A stretch of DNA of 64,000 bases from Halalkalicoccus sp. CG83 (GCF_037081715.1 NZ_JAZDDH010000001.1:1364001-1428000), one strand, 5' to 3'. Shown: positions 42,079 through 51,704, counted from the first letter of the stretch. Program-made: numbers and translations. Notes: generated by a model from the letters alone, not told the origin.

Positions 42079-43157
42079 GCGCGGACCTCGACACCGGCCC
42101 GGACGTCGATGCCGAGGCGGACGGCGAGACCGAGATCGACGCCGACGCCGACGCCGACATCGGCACCGCCAACACGATGGGCGGGCGCTCGAACGAGAGC
42201 CGGATCAAGCTCTGGGCGACCCTCAACGGGAATCGACTCCTCCTCACCGGCCTGTTGGCGCTCGGCTTCTTCGTCGGGTTCGTCGTGGTCGGCGAGCTGT
42301 TCGTTCCGAGCTTCGAGTCGACGATCCGATCCGACAGCATGCTCAACTACATGTTCTCGACGATGATCAGCGCGATCATCACCGGGACGACGCTGGTCGT
42401 CACGATCAGCCAGCTCGTGATCTCCCAGGAGAACGGCCCGCTCGGCGAACAGCGCGAGCGCATGAGCAACACGATGGACTTTCGCGAGTACACCGAGGAG
42501 ATGATCGGCTCGCCGAGTCCCCCCGATCCGTCGACGTTCCTCTCCGAGATCGTCGGTACGAGCGAGCGACAGGCGAGACGACTCCGTGATGCGATCGAGG
42601 ACAAAGAGAACGAGCAGCTCAGAGCGGAGGTCGACGAGTTCACCGAGAGCATCATCAACAACGCAGAGGAAGTGCGGGAGGAGCTCGACGGGGAGAGCTT
42701 CGGCACCTTCGGCGTGCTCTCGGCCGGGCTCAACTTCAACTACGCGATCAAGATCTTCCACGTCGAGCGGATCGCCAACGACTACCCCGAGGACCTCACC
42801 GACGAGGACATGGCGATCCTCGACGAGCTGAAGGCGTCGCTGTCGATGTTCGGCCCGGCGCGCGAACACGTAAAGACGCTGTACTTCGAGTGGTCGTTGA
42901 TCGACCTCTCGCAGATGATCCTCTACGCGTCGGTGCCCGCGTTGCTCGTCGCCGGGATCATGCTCGGCTTCTTCAGCGGGTTCTCCCTCCCGAACTCGAC
43001 GTTCGGGATCAGCAACACGATACTGGTCGTCGGCATGGCGTTCACGATCACGCTGGTGCCGTTCCTGCTACTCATCAGCTACATCGCGCGAGTGGCGACC
43101 ATCGCGAAACGCACCCTCGCAATGGGCCCGCTCGTGCTCAGGGAGTCCCAGCGCTAA
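42075..43157 (+). CDS. Four-helix membrane protein, paralogue of the one at 29914
   Basis: A 360-residue product with an acidic N-terminus rich in Asp/Ala (DADADADIG near 25-33), two N-terminal helices, a hydrophilic helical domain and two C-terminal helices. Shared segments with the 29914 gene are given there. The GTG start overlaps the DUF4177 stop. A glycine/methionine-free Asp-Ala repeat near the N-terminus is typical of halophile tails. Function unknown; coupling to DUF4177 is the only clue. Confidence 0.7.
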   Translation: MSADLDTGPDVDAEADGETEIDADADADIGTANTMGGRSNESRIKLWATLNGNRLLLTGLLALGFFVGFVVVGELFVPSFESTIRSDSMLNYMFSTMISAIITGTTLVVTISQLVISQENGPLGEQRERMSNTMDFREYTEEMIGSPSPPDPSTFLSEIVGTSERQARRLRDAIEDKENEQLRAEVDEFTESIINNAEEVREELDGESFGTFGVLSAGLNFNYAIKIFHVERIANDYPEDLTDEDMAILDELKASLSMFGPAREHVKTLYFEWSLIDLSQMILYASVPALLVAGIMLGFFSGFSLPNSTFGISNTILVVGMAFTITLVPFLLLISYIARVATIAKRTLAMGPLVLRESQR

Positions 43158-43262
43158 CCGGGACGTCCCCGTCGTGTCTCGGATTCGCGGTTCGGGGGAG
43201 ACGGTCGCGGCGCTCGAACGGAGCGAGGCCCGTGAGACTCGAGACGGCAAGCGAGCCGTCGA

Positions 43263-44069
43263 TTACTCGGGGAACGTGTAGAGGCGACCACACTCCTCGC
43301 ACGCGAGCACGTCGCGTGGTGGGCGGCTCCCCGCTCGTCCGCCGCCACAGCACATCGCCTCGCTCGTCTCGTGCACCGGGGCGTCACAGACGGGACACTC
43401 CTCGAGGAACATCCGGAGGAGTCCGGCGGCGAGAGCTGCCTCCTGCCGTGAGAGCGTCGTCTCCGAGAGCGCTCGCACCGCCGCCGTCTCCGCGACCGCG
43501 ACGGGGCGAGTGAGCCACGACTTCGTCATCGGGTCGCCGGTTCCGTCCGAGAGTACGAAGTGCGTTCGTTCGCGTCCCTCCACGGTCTCGGCGGCGCTCG
43601 CGGCTGCGGAGGCATCGCGCGCGGCTGCCGCGAGCTCTTCGTCCGAGCGCTCGCGGAGCGTTCGCATCTCCTCGCGCCACCGCTCGCGGAACCGTTTCTC
43701 GAGGGTCAGTCGCTCCCCGTTGGCCGCGACGACGTCCGCCTCGATCAGCGCGCCGAGCAGCGCCTCGGGATCGACGTCGTCGGTCGCGAGCGAGTCGGAC
43801 TCCCGTGGACCGACTCGCTCCGCGTGGAAGGGATTCCACGACGACGGCAGCCGTTCGACCAGTTTCGGGGCGAAGCGTGGCGTGTAGGGGACGGCGTACC
43901 CCCGCAGCAGGATCGCCCCTGACCCACCGAGTGCGAGGCCGAACGCCACGAGGGGCGAGAAGAGCGCGACCGTGATGGTCGCGAGTCCGACGAGCACGAC
44001 GTTCACGACGGTGCAGGGCCAACAGCGGTTCTCGCCGGTGTACTCCGGCCGTCGGATCGTCTTCAGCAT
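43263..44069 (-). CDS. Membrane protein with C-terminal zinc-binding cysteines
   Basis: A 268-residue product. It begins with a charged segment containing a CxxC (RCWPC, 16-20), followed by two hydrophobic helices (about 21-57), a long soluble region with charged helices, then a C-terminal Cys cluster (CPVC, MCCGG, ACEEC) that could hold one or two zinc ions. No family is recognised. The AUG at 44069 is the only start giving the N-terminal helices. It may be a membrane-anchored protease- or redox-like factor; I cannot say more. Confidence 0.6.
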   Translation of the reverse strand: MLKTIRRPEYTGENRCWPCTVVNVVLVGLATITVALFSPLVAFGLALGGSGAILLRGYAVPYTPRFAPKLVERLPSSWNPFHAERVGPRESDSLATDDVDPEALLGALIEADVVAANGERLTLEKRFRERWREEMRTLRERSDEELAAAARDASAAASAAETVEGRERTHFVLSDGTGDPMTKSWLTRPVAVAETAAVRALSETTLSRQEAALAAGLLRMFLEECPVCDAPVHETSEAMCCGGGRAGSRPPRDVLACEECGRLYTFPE

Positions 44070-44364
44070 TCTGACTGTAGCTATCGGACCGACCGGCTTG
44101 AAGCTTCCCTCGGCGATCCGCCCGAGCGAGAGCGCCTGCGCGGCACGGTGACCCGTTCCTCCGGGCTGGTCGGCGTCCGCATGGTGACGACGTTCAAGCG
44201 TAGCAACTCGGTCAGTTCCGGAACGTGTGCCGGCCTACCGGCTGGCGAACGAGGGACCGGCCGTCGCTGGTCGAAGGAGGCGGTCATCCATCGGCTCCGG
44301 TGTCGAAGCGTCAGCCAACCGCGGATGTCGTTACCCTTTTCGTGCTGGTGAAAGGAGAACAGAT
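44070..44364. other. 295-base intergenic region between divergent genes
   Basis: No gene is recognised. The right edge contains the aldo/keto reductase promoter: ACCCTTTTCG (44334-44343) and a ribosome site aaaggaga (44351-44358). The left edge holds the region ahead of the minus-strand membrane protein. The rest has no notable repeats. Confidence 0.4.
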
Positions 44365-45357
44365 ATGACTGACACGGAGATGGAGTACACGAACCTCGGC
44401 GAGACGGGGCTCGAGGTCTCCCGGTTCTGTCTGGGCTGTATGAACTTCGGCACCGAGCAGCCCTGGATGATCCACGACGAGGAGAAGAGCCGGGAGGTCA
44501 TCGACCGTGCGCTCGATCTCGGGGTCAACTTCCTCGACACCGCGAACGTCTACTCCCGCGGCGAGAGCGAGGAGATCGTCGGCCGCGCGATCGAGGATCG
44601 CGACCGCTCGGAGCTCGTCCTCGCGACGAAGGTGTACGGCCCGATGGGCGACGGGCCGAACCAGGGCGGGCTCTCGCGAAAGCACATCATCGACCAGTGC
44701 CGGGCGAGCCTCGACCGACTCGGAACGGACTACATCGACCTCTATCAGATCCACCGCTGGGACGACGAGACGCCGATCGAGGAGACGCTCTCGGCGCTCT
44801 CGTATCTCGTCGAGGAGGGGCTCGTGCGATACATCGGCGCCTCGACCATGATGGGCTGGCAGTTCGCGAAGGCGCTCTACGAGAGCGACCTCAACGGCTA
44901 CGAGCGGTTCGTCTCCATGCAGCCCGAGTACAACCTCGTCGATCGCCACGAGGAGGAGAACGTTCTTCCCGTGTGTGCCGATCAGGGGATCGGCGTCGTT
45001 CCGTGGAGCCCGCTCGGTGGGGGCTTCCTGACGGGCAAGTACGAACGCGACGAGGAGCCGGAGGACGGCCGGGCGGCCGACGACGAGCACACCCAGGAAC
45101 GATTCACCGAGGAGAACTGGGCGGTGCTCGACGTCGTTCGCGAGCTCGCCGAGGAGAAGGACGCCAGCCCTGCGCAGGTGAGCCTCGCGTGGCTCCTCGA
45201 CAAAAGGGTCGTCGACTCGCCGATCATCGGGCCGCGCTCGCTCGACCACCTCGAGGAGAACGTCGCCGCGCTCGAGGTCTCGCTCTCCGACGACGAGATG
45301 GCGCGCCTCGAGGAGCCGAAGTCGCCGACGTGGTCACGGGCGACGGGCGACCTGTAG
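44365..45357 (+). CDS. Aldo/keto reductase
   Basis: A 330-residue NADPH-dependent TIM-barrel oxidoreductase. The catalytic residues are visible: Asp in NFLDTANVYSRGESE (with Tyr), Lys in LATKVYGPMG, and His in DLYQIHRWDDETP. The cofactor end reads PLGGGFLTGKY and IIGPRSLDHLEEN. It belongs to the group with voltage-channel beta-subunit and general-stress GSP69-type homologues. The ATG at 44365 has both a ribosome site (aaaggaga, 7 nt away) and a box A. Confidence 0.9.
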   Translation: MTDTEMEYTNLGETGLEVSRFCLGCMNFGTEQPWMIHDEEKSREVIDRALDLGVNFLDTANVYSRGESEEIVGRAIEDRDRSELVLATKVYGPMGDGPNQGGLSRKHIIDQCRASLDRLGTDYIDLYQIHRWDDETPIEETLSALSYLVEEGLVRYIGASTMMGWQFAKALYESDLNGYERFVSMQPEYNLVDRHEEENVLPVCADQGIGVVPWSPLGGGFLTGKYERDEEPEDGRAADDEHTQERFTEENWAVLDVVRELAEEKDASPAQVSLAWLLDKRVVDSPIIGPRSLDHLEENVAALEVSLSDDEMARLEEPKSPTWSRATGDL

Positions 45358-45855
45358 CGGCCACGGCGCTTTCACGACGGTCCCTCTCGATCGCCGTTCG
45401 GGATGCACCGGGGCCTCTGGACTCGTCGCCGATCGATGGCGTTTCGACTCCTTCATTCGAGACCCCTCCCGTCCGTTCGACGTCGCGTTCGGCCCCCACC
45501 GATCCGGTCCAGTGCGACGCTTCCTGTTGGGTTCGCCCTGCTCGACGCCGTCGGCTCGTGTGGACTGACGGTTCCACCCTACCTGGAACGGGACGAACGA
45601 GGATCAGCGATGGTAGTTCGCCCTCCCGTCGAGCGCGGATGGGTCGCGAGTGCGAAGCGCGGTTTACAACAGGAGTAGTCCACCGTCCAAAATTATTATA
45701 TATCGCGCTTCCATCGCCTACGGTGTGAATGAGGATACCAGACTCATGAACGAGAGGAGAGGGGTTTACAAATCGCCGTCGGGCGGTGACCCGGGAGGGG
45801 AACTGTACCCAACAAATAAGTATGTGAGATCCAACATTCATCAGGAGAGCTAAAC
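45358..45855. other. 498-base gene-free region upstream of the sugar ABC operon
   Basis: No convincing gene. A TATATA-like block (attattatatatcg, about 45692-45705) and a second AT-rich block (acaaataagta) lie upstream of the operon. GTTCCA...TGGAAC inverted half sites (7-nt spacer) lie near 45569-45587. A short frame (MNERRGVYKSPSG..., 45747 onward) runs through the leader. The size suggests a long regulatory region or a small transcript starting near 45727. Confidence 0.4.
45812..45822 (+). promoter_or_regulatory. Likely box A of the sugar ABC operon
   Basis: The AT-rich element acaaataagta is about 38 nt before the ATG at 45856. A start site 25-28 nt downstream (near 45843) leaves a short leader with the ribosome site aggagagc (45842-45849). 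This would be a leadered transcript, unlike most in the window. Confidence 0.4.
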
Positions 45856-47307
45856 ATGACCAATGATGGCAGGGAGGGTGGGATCTCCCGGCGAACGTTC
45901 GTAAAGGCGGCCGGGGCCGGCGGGGTCACGGCCGGGGCGGTCGGGCTCGCCGGGTGTCTGGGAAGCGCTGATCAAGACAGCGTCATCATACACGCCGACG
46001 CGGAGTTCCAGGACTTCAAAGATCAGTTCTTGGAAGCGCTCTACGAGGCCGGCCTCGACGAGAGCATCTCGTACGAGGTCCGTCCGGCTCCCAACAACAC
46101 CGAACAACGCCGACAGGAGATCCAGTCGGCGCTCGAGGCCGAGCGGGCGCCGCCGGACATCTTCATGATGGACTCGGGGTGGACGATCCCGTTCATCCTG
46201 CGAGAACAGACGGTGAACCTGCAGGAGCACCTCTCGAACGACGTGCTCGACCGCATCCAGAACACCTACCTGCAGATGTCGGTCGAGACCGCGAGTCACC
46301 CCGATACCGGGAACCTGAATGCCCTGCCGCTGTTTCCCGACTTCCCGGTGATGCTCTACCGGAAGGACCTCGTCGAGGAGGCGGGCTACGACACCAGCGG
46401 CTGGGCGACCGAACCGATGACGTGGGAGCAGTTCTCCCAGGTCGTCGCGGACGCCCAGGAGCAGGCCGGCCTCGAGTACGGCTTCACGACGCAGGCTGCG
46501 TCCTACGAGGGGCTCTCGTGTTGTACGTTCAACGAGACGATGTCCGGCTGGGGCGGCGCGTACTTCAACGGCCTCGACAACCTCTTCGACGCCGGCGGTC
46601 GCGAGGTCACCGTCGAGGGAGAGCACGTGTTAGACGCGATCCGGATGATGCGAGCGTTCATGTACGGTGAGGAGGACGAACACGCCCTCGAGGGCTACGA
46701 GCAGATCGCGCCGACCACGATCGTCCAGTGGGTCGAGGACACCTCTCTCGGTCCGTTTCAGAACGGTAACGCCGTCGCCCACCGCAACTGGCCGTTCGCC
46801 ATCGCCGCGACCGCCACCGAAGAAGCCTTCGGCGAGGCCATCGGCACCATGCCGATGCCGTACGGCGTCCCCCCGGAGGAGTCCGAGTACGAGGGGCTCG
46901 GCGGATCGAAGCATGCCCTCGGGGGGTGGCATTTCGCGATCAACCCGGGCACCAATCGGCTCGATGAGTGCGTCCAGCTCCTCGAGGCGTTCTCCGCGGA
47001 GAACGTCCAGCTCACCCTGTTCGATGTGGGATCGTGGTTCCCGATGAACCTCGACCTCCTCGATTCCGACGTGGTCCAGGAGACCGAGCCGCTAGGCCGG
47101 TACACAGACACGCTCAAGTTCGTCGGGAGTCGTGCGGTACCGCGGCCGGTGAGCGACGTCTGGACCGAGCAGTCGGCCCACATCTACATCGAGGTGCACA
47201 ACGCCTACACCCAGTCGAAATCGCCGGAGCAGGCGATGGCGGATCTACACGAACGGCTGAGAGACAGCGAACAGGCCGTAGAGGAACAGGAGAACAATGT
47301 CAACTGA
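45856..47307 (+). CDS. Sugar ABC transporter substrate-binding lipoprotein
   Basis: A 483-residue family-1 solute-binding protein (MalE/ThuE type). A twin-arginine SRRTFVKAAG (Arg12-Arg13) and lipobox GLAGC (Cys34) predict Tat export and lipid anchoring. The mature part begins SVIIHADAEFQDFKDQF; PPDIFMMDSGWTIPF and LNALPLFPDFPVMLYRKDL are typical of the trehalose/maltose binders. Its end overlaps the first permease gene by 11 nt. The sugar is unknown. A ribosome site precedes the ATG. Confidence 0.88.
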   Translation: MTNDGREGGISRRTFVKAAGAGGVTAGAVGLAGCLGSADQDSVIIHADAEFQDFKDQFLEALYEAGLDESISYEVRPAPNNTEQRRQEIQSALEAERAPPDIFMMDSGWTIPFILREQTVNLQEHLSNDVLDRIQNTYLQMSVETASHPDTGNLNALPLFPDFPVMLYRKDLVEEAGYDTSGWATEPMTWEQFSQVVADAQEQAGLEYGFTTQAASYEGLSCCTFNETMSGWGGAYFNGLDNLFDAGGREVTVEGEHVLDAIRMMRAFMYGEEDEHALEGYEQIAPTTIVQWVEDTSLGPFQNGNAVAHRNWPFAIAATATEEAFGEAIGTMPMPYGVPPEESEYEGLGGSKHALGGWHFAINPGTNRLDECVQLLEAFSAENVQLTLFDVGSWFPMNLDLLDSDVVQETEPLGRYTDTLKFVGSRAVPRPVSDVWTEQSAHIYIEVHNAYTQSKSPEQAMADLHERLRDSEQAVEEQENNVN

Positions 47308-48325
47308 CACCGGAACACAGACGGACTCGGGAGCCGGGAGACAGCGTAGCATCCTCACACCCGCGACCAACTGGATCGAGAACCTGAGCGAGTCGGCCTA
47401 CGCCTACCTGCTGTTGACGCCGGCTTTCGCGCTGCTCACGCTCGTGGCGTTCTGGCCGCTGGTCGCGACGTTCCGACTGTCGTTGCTCGCGGACCAGACG
47501 AAAGGGGCGGCCGCGCTTGGCGGCTTCGTCGGCCTCGAGAACTACCTCAACGTCCTCACGGGCGACATCAGGCTGGCACGACAGTTCTTCGACATGGAAC
47601 TCGTCGGCGGGTTCCCGTTCATCCAACTCGGGACGCCGTTCTTCCAGCAGGCGCTGTTCGTGACGCTCGCGTTCGCCCTGCTCAACGTGCTCTTTACGAC
47701 GTTGATCGGGTTCGGACAGGCGCTGATCCTCGATCAGGACTTCCGCGGCCGACGCTGGGTCCGGGTCGCGATCATCATCCCGTGGGCGGTGCCGATCGTC
47801 ATCCAGGGGATGATCTTCTTCCTGTTCTTCCAGCCGACCGTCGGGTTCGGCAGCGGCGTGATGCAGTCGCTCGGCCTGTTCAGCGCCAACCCGCTCGCGA
47901 GCAGCCAGGACTCGTTCTTCATCGTCCTGATCGCCGACATCTGGAAGACGTCGGCGTTCATGGCGCTGCTCATCCTCGCGGGACTCCAGAGCGTCGATCG
48001 CAGCCTCTACGACGTCGCGAGGGTGTCGGGAGCGTCGCCCTGGCAGCGCTTCAAGATGATCACGTTACCGCTGGTGTTGCCCGCGCTGTTGGTCGCGATG
48101 CTGTTCCGGACGATGGAGGCGATGCGCATCTACGGACTGATCGAATCGACCGCGGGCTGTACGACCGTCCCCTCGATGACCTGTCTGGTGATCGAGGGAC
48201 TGTTCGGCGGAACGCGGATCTACGGAACGGCCGCGGCCGTCGCGTTCATCACGGCGGCGATCATCGGGTTGTTGATCTCGGTGTACATCGTCAAGTTCCG
48301 CGACAACGAAGGAGGGCTCTACTGA
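47297..48325 (+). CDS. Sugar ABC transporter permease (MalF type)
   Basis: A 342-residue binding-protein-dependent permease with an Asp/Ser/Thr-rich N-terminus then about six helices. The EAA loop contacting the ATPase is visible late in the protein: SLYDVARVSGASPWQRFKMITLP. It overlaps the binding-protein stop by 11 nt and its TGA overlaps the next permease start (TGATG). It forms a heterodimer with the MalG-type permease. Confidence 0.92.
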   Translation: MSTDTGTQTDSGAGRQRSILTPATNWIENLSESAYAYLLLTPAFALLTLVAFWPLVATFRLSLLADQTKGAAALGGFVGLENYLNVLTGDIRLARQFFDMELVGGFPFIQLGTPFFQQALFVTLAFALLNVLFTTLIGFGQALILDQDFRGRRWVRVAIIIPWAVPIVIQGMIFFLFFQPTVGFGSGVMQSLGLFSANPLASSQDSFFIVLIADIWKTSAFMALLILAGLQSVDRSLYDVARVSGASPWQRFKMITLPLVLPALLVAMLFRTMEAMRIYGLIESTAGCTTVPSMTCLVIEGLFGGTRIYGTAAAVAFITAAIIGLLISVYIVKFRDNEGGLY

Positions 48326-49290
48326 TGGCAGCAGAAACCGAAACTCAAACCCAGACCACGGAGACACGGCAGGAGGAACCGGAGCTGGACCGCGGCCCGC
48401 TCGAGCGGTGGGTTTCGGACTCGATCGACAACCCCGAACGCACCTATCGGGCGCTGTTCTACACCGCCATGATCGTCATGCTCGTTACGACGCTGTTCCC
48501 GTTCTACTGGCTGTTGATGGTCGCGCTCACGCCCGAAGGCCAGATCCAGGACATCATTCTCACGCCGAACGGCTTCAACCCCGGCGCGTTCATCGAGGTG
48601 TTCCAGGTGCTGCCGTTCCACCGCTTCATGTTCAACAGCTTCGTGATCGCGACGGTCGCGACGGTCTTCGTGCTGGTCATCGCGAGCCTGGCGGGCTACG
48701 TCTTCGGTCGCCTGCAGTTCCCCGGGAAGGCCCCGCTCATGCTGCTGGTGTTGATCGTCTCGTTCTTCCCACCGGCGGCCTTCTTCATCCCGCTCAACGA
48801 CCTGTTCAACAGCAGGATTCCGATCATCGCACCGCTCCTGAGCAACGGAACCCTCTACAACACGCCGCCAGCGCTGATCATTCCGCTGAGTGCGTTGTTC
48901 ATGCCGCTCGCGATATTCATCCTCACCACGTTCTACTCGCAGATCCCCGACGGGCTCGAGGACGCCGCCCGGGTCGAGGGGACCACCCGTCTCGGCGCGC
49001 TGTTCCGGGTGATCATCCCGCTGTCGGCGCCGGGCGTCGCGACCGCGGGCGTCCTCACGTTCATCGGCGTCTACAACGAGTTCTTCTTCTCGTTTCTGAT
49101 GACCGACGGCCAGCCCCAGAACTGGGCGCCGATCCTCGAGGGGCTTCTCGGCTACCAGACGCAGTACCAGACGATGTACAACCTGATGGCCGCCGCCTCG
49201 ATCCTCGGGGTGTTGCCGGTCGCGATTCTGGTCGTCATCGCACAGGAGAAGATCGTCAGCGGGCTCACCGCGGGAGCACTCAAGGAGTAA
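48325..49290 (+). CDS. Sugar ABC transporter permease (MalG type)
   Basis: A 321-residue permease starting at ATG 48325 (coupled, TGATG), despite a longer open frame from 47782 inside the other permease. After a Gln/Thr-rich N-terminus it has six helices; the EAA loop reads GLEDAARVEGTTRLGALFRV followed by IPLSAPG. With the preceding gene it makes the translocation channel. Confidence 0.92.
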   Translation: MAAETETQTQTTETRQEEPELDRGPLERWVSDSIDNPERTYRALFYTAMIVMLVTTLFPFYWLLMVALTPEGQIQDIILTPNGFNPGAFIEVFQVLPFHRFMFNSFVIATVATVFVLVIASLAGYVFGRLQFPGKAPLMLLVLIVSFFPPAAFFIPLNDLFNSRIPIIAPLLSNGTLYNTPPALIIPLSALFMPLAIFILTTFYSQIPDGLEDAARVEGTTRLGALFRVIIPLSAPGVATAGVLTFIGVYNEFFFSFLMTDGQPQNWAPILEGLLGYQTQYQTMYNLMAAASILGVLPVAILVVIAQEKIVSGLTAGALKE

Positions 49291-49296
49291 CCTACA

Positions 49297-50496
49297 ATGG
49301 CACGAGTAACACTCGAACACGTAACGAAACGGTACGAGGACGTAACGGCAGTCGACGACATGAACATGGAGATCGAGGACGGCGAGTTCGTCACCTTCGT
49401 CGGTCCCTCCGGCTGCGGGAAGTCGACCACGATGGAGACCATCGCCGGGCTGACCAAGCCCACCGAGGGTCAGATCTACATCGGCGAGCGAGAGGTGACG
49501 AACCTCCCGCCCAAAGACAGGGGGATCGCGATGGTCTTCCAGAACATCGCGCTGTTCCCCCACATGGACGTCTACGAGAACATCAGCTTCGGCCTCCGGC
49601 TCCGGAAGTACGACCAGGAGGAGATCGACCGGCGGGTCGAGGAGGCTTCGGATATCGTCCAGCTCGAAGGGATGTTGAACCGGATGCCCGACGAGATGTC
49701 GGGCGGCCAGCGCCAGCGCGTCGCGATCGCCCGCGCGCTCGTTCGGGAGCCTGAGGTGTTCCTGATGGACGAGCCGCTCGCGAACCTCGACGCGAAGCTC
49801 CGGGTGCACATGCGCACCGAGCTCCAACGGCTGCATCGCCGCCTCGACACCACGATCATCTACGTCACCCACGACCAGGCCGAGGCGATGACGATGTCCA
49901 CGCGGATCGCGGTGATCAACGCGGGCCGGCTCCAGCAGATCGCTCCGCCGCTCGAGTGTTACAACGAGCCCGCGAACCTCTTCGTCGCGGGGTTCATCGG
50001 CTCGCCGGGGATGAACTTCGTCGAGGCAACCGTCTCCGACGACAGTCTCGAGACGGAGAACTTCTCGATCGAGTTCGATCCCGCGGGAAGCGGACTCTCG
50101 TCCGGGGATACCGTCATCGTCGGAGTCCGCCCGGAGGACGTCTACCTCGAACGGACAGCCGGTAGCGTCAGCCACCAGAGCGACCCGATCGACGCCAGGA
50201 CGGACGTGCTCGAGCCGATGGGCAACGAGATCTTCGTCTATCTCGTCACCGGCGACGAAGCCGAGACCGATACCCAACTAGACGTCGAGGGGGAGGTCAC
50301 CACGGACGATCAGTTGTTGATGAGCGTCGACCCCGACACCGATATCGGCCCCGACGAGGACGTTCAGGTAATCCTCGACCGTTCAAGTATTCATCTGTTC
50401 GATCCCGATACCGACGAGGCACTGCGCCACGGGATCGTCGAACCCGCGGCTGCCGACTCAGGAGCCGCCGAACGCGGCGTGGGCGACACCGACTGA
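49297..50496 (+). CDS. Sugar ABC transporter ATPase (MsmX/MalK/UgpC type)
   Basis: A 399-residue ATPase. Walker A GPSGCGKST (36-44), signature SGGQRQR (135-141), Walker B FLMDEPLANLDAK (155-167) and H-loop YVTHDQAEAM. A C-terminal OB-fold (TOBE-like) domain (about 240-370) is typical of MalK-type ATPases, which have regulatory roles. A hairpin terminator follows the stop, so the operon probably ends here. Confidence 0.93.
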   Translation: MARVTLEHVTKRYEDVTAVDDMNMEIEDGEFVTFVGPSGCGKSTTMETIAGLTKPTEGQIYIGEREVTNLPPKDRGIAMVFQNIALFPHMDVYENISFGLRLRKYDQEEIDRRVEEASDIVQLEGMLNRMPDEMSGGQRQRVAIARALVREPEVFLMDEPLANLDAKLRVHMRTELQRLHRRLDTTIIYVTHDQAEAMTMSTRIAVINAGRLQQIAPPLECYNEPANLFVAGFIGSPGMNFVEATVSDDSLETENFSIEFDPAGSGLSSGDTVIVGVRPEDVYLERTAGSVSHQSDPIDARTDVLEPMGNEIFVYLVTGDEAETDTQLDVEGEVTTDDQLLMSVDPDTDIGPDEDVQVILDRSSIHLFDPDTDEALRHGIVEPAAADSGAAERGVGDTD

Positions 50497-50518
50497 CGGG
50501 TTATCCCGTAAATAATTA

Positions 50519-50535
50519 TACCGCCGCCGGCGGTA
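50519..50535 (+). terminator. Hairpin after the sugar ABC operon
   Basis: TACCGCC and GGCGGTA pair around the loop gcc, beginning 22 nt after the ATPase stop; the region just before is AT-rich (taaataattata). It probably marks the end of the ABC operon or the mRNA 3' end. Confidence 0.4.
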
Positions 50536-50618
50536 ACAAGGGGTGAGACGCGGGGCTCAACCGTTCGAACGAGCATCAAACGAAAAGGTAATCCCCGGAG
50601 TTTCGCTTAGTGAGTCCA

Positions 50619-51704
50619 ATGAACGATCCTCGGGACGTCGCTGTGGGAATAATCGGTCTTGGAAACATCGGACGGTATCACGCCGATCGTCTCCGCAACC
50701 ACGGCGCCGAGATCGTCGGCGGCATGGACGTCCTACCCGAGGCACGCGAGCGGTTCGAACGCGACTACGGCGTCGCCACCTACGACGACCACACCGATCT
50801 CTACGACGTGGTCGACGCCGTCGTGGTCACGACGCCGAACAAGTTCCACGAGGAGTACGCCGTCGCCGCCCTCAAGGCGGGTCTCGACGTGCTCCTCGAG
50901 AAGCCGCTCGCCCACACCGTCGAGAGCGCCGAGCGGATCGCCGAGGTCGCCCGCGAGTCCGAGGGGTTCTGTATGGTCGGCTTCCACAACCGGTATCTCG
51001 CACCGATCGAGGTACTGACCGACCAGCGCGATCGGGGCCGGTTCGGTAACCTCACCCACATCGACGCGAACTACGTGCGACGGCGAGGCATCCCCGGTCG
51101 TGGTTCGTGGTTCACCTCGAAGGAGATCGCCGGCGGCGGCGCGCTCATCGACATCGGCGTCCACGCGCTCGACCTCGCACTCTACCTGCTCGACTTCCCC
51201 GAGATCGACGAGGTCACCGGAACGGCCCGTTCGGAGTTCGGCACTCGTGAGGACTACACCTACCTCCAGATGTGGGGCGACGACGCCGGTCACGAGCGCT
51301 TCGACGTCGAGGACTCGGTCAACGCGTTCATCCGGTGTGCGAACGGAGAGACGATCTCGCTCGACGTTGCGTGGGCGGCGAACCGACCGAGCAACAACGA
51401 GTTCGTCCTCCGCGGGACCGACGCCGGCGCGCATCTCGATCGCTCGAACGGCGAGATGACGTTCTACGAGAGCAGTCCCGACGGGGCGGCTCACTTCAGC
51501 GATACGCAGGTCGAAACCCGCGAGCGCGACGCCCATGCCGCCGAACAGGAGACGTTCCTGCGGGCCGTCGCGTCGGGCGAGCGGCCCGACCGAAACACCG
51601 TCGAACAGGGACTGGTCGTCCAGCGGGTGATGGACGCCATCTACCGCTCCAGCGAGACCGGACAGGCGATCCGCCTCGACGAACGGACCATGCCGGCGGA
51701 GTGA
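50619..51704 (+). CDS. Gfo/Idh/MocA-family NAD(P)-dependent sugar dehydrogenase
   Basis: A 361-residue oxidoreductase. Rossmann loop GLGNIG (13-18), the conserved LLEKPLAHT (Lys of the EKP motif) and FHNRYLAPIE segment, and a catalytic-type HALDLALYLL-containing stretch. The family oxidises sugars, sugar acids or inositol. The ATG at 50619 was preferred to an in-frame GTG at 50610. Its place next to the ABC operon and isomerase points to sugar or polyol catabolism. Confidence 0.88.
   Translation: MNDPRDVAVGIIGLGNIGRYHADRLRNHGAEIVGGMDVLPEARERFERDYGVATYDDHTDLYDVVDAVVVTTPNKFHEEYAVAALKAGLDVLLEKPLAHTVESAERIAEVARESEGFCMVGFHNRYLAPIEVLTDQRDRGRFGNLTHIDANYVRRRGIPGRGSWFTSKEIAGGGALIDIGVHALDLALYLLDFPEIDEVTGTARSEFGTREDYTYLQMWGDDAGHERFDVEDSVNAFIRCANGETISLDVAWAANRPSNNEFVLRGTDAGAHLDRSNGEMTFYESSPDGAAHFSDTQVETRERDAHAAEQETFLRAVASGERPDRNTVEQGLVVQRVMDAIYRSSETGQAIRLDERTMPAE

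Noticed and set aside
45811-45860. TrmB operator (TACT-N7-GAGTA) at the sugar operon
   Set aside because: No match to the motif I remember in the AT-rich promoter; control by the TrmB at 40761 stays a guess.
48319-50277. 652-residue minus-strand frame across the sugar permease and ATPase
   Set aside because: Antisense shadow; both plus-strand genes have complete motifs and coupled starts.
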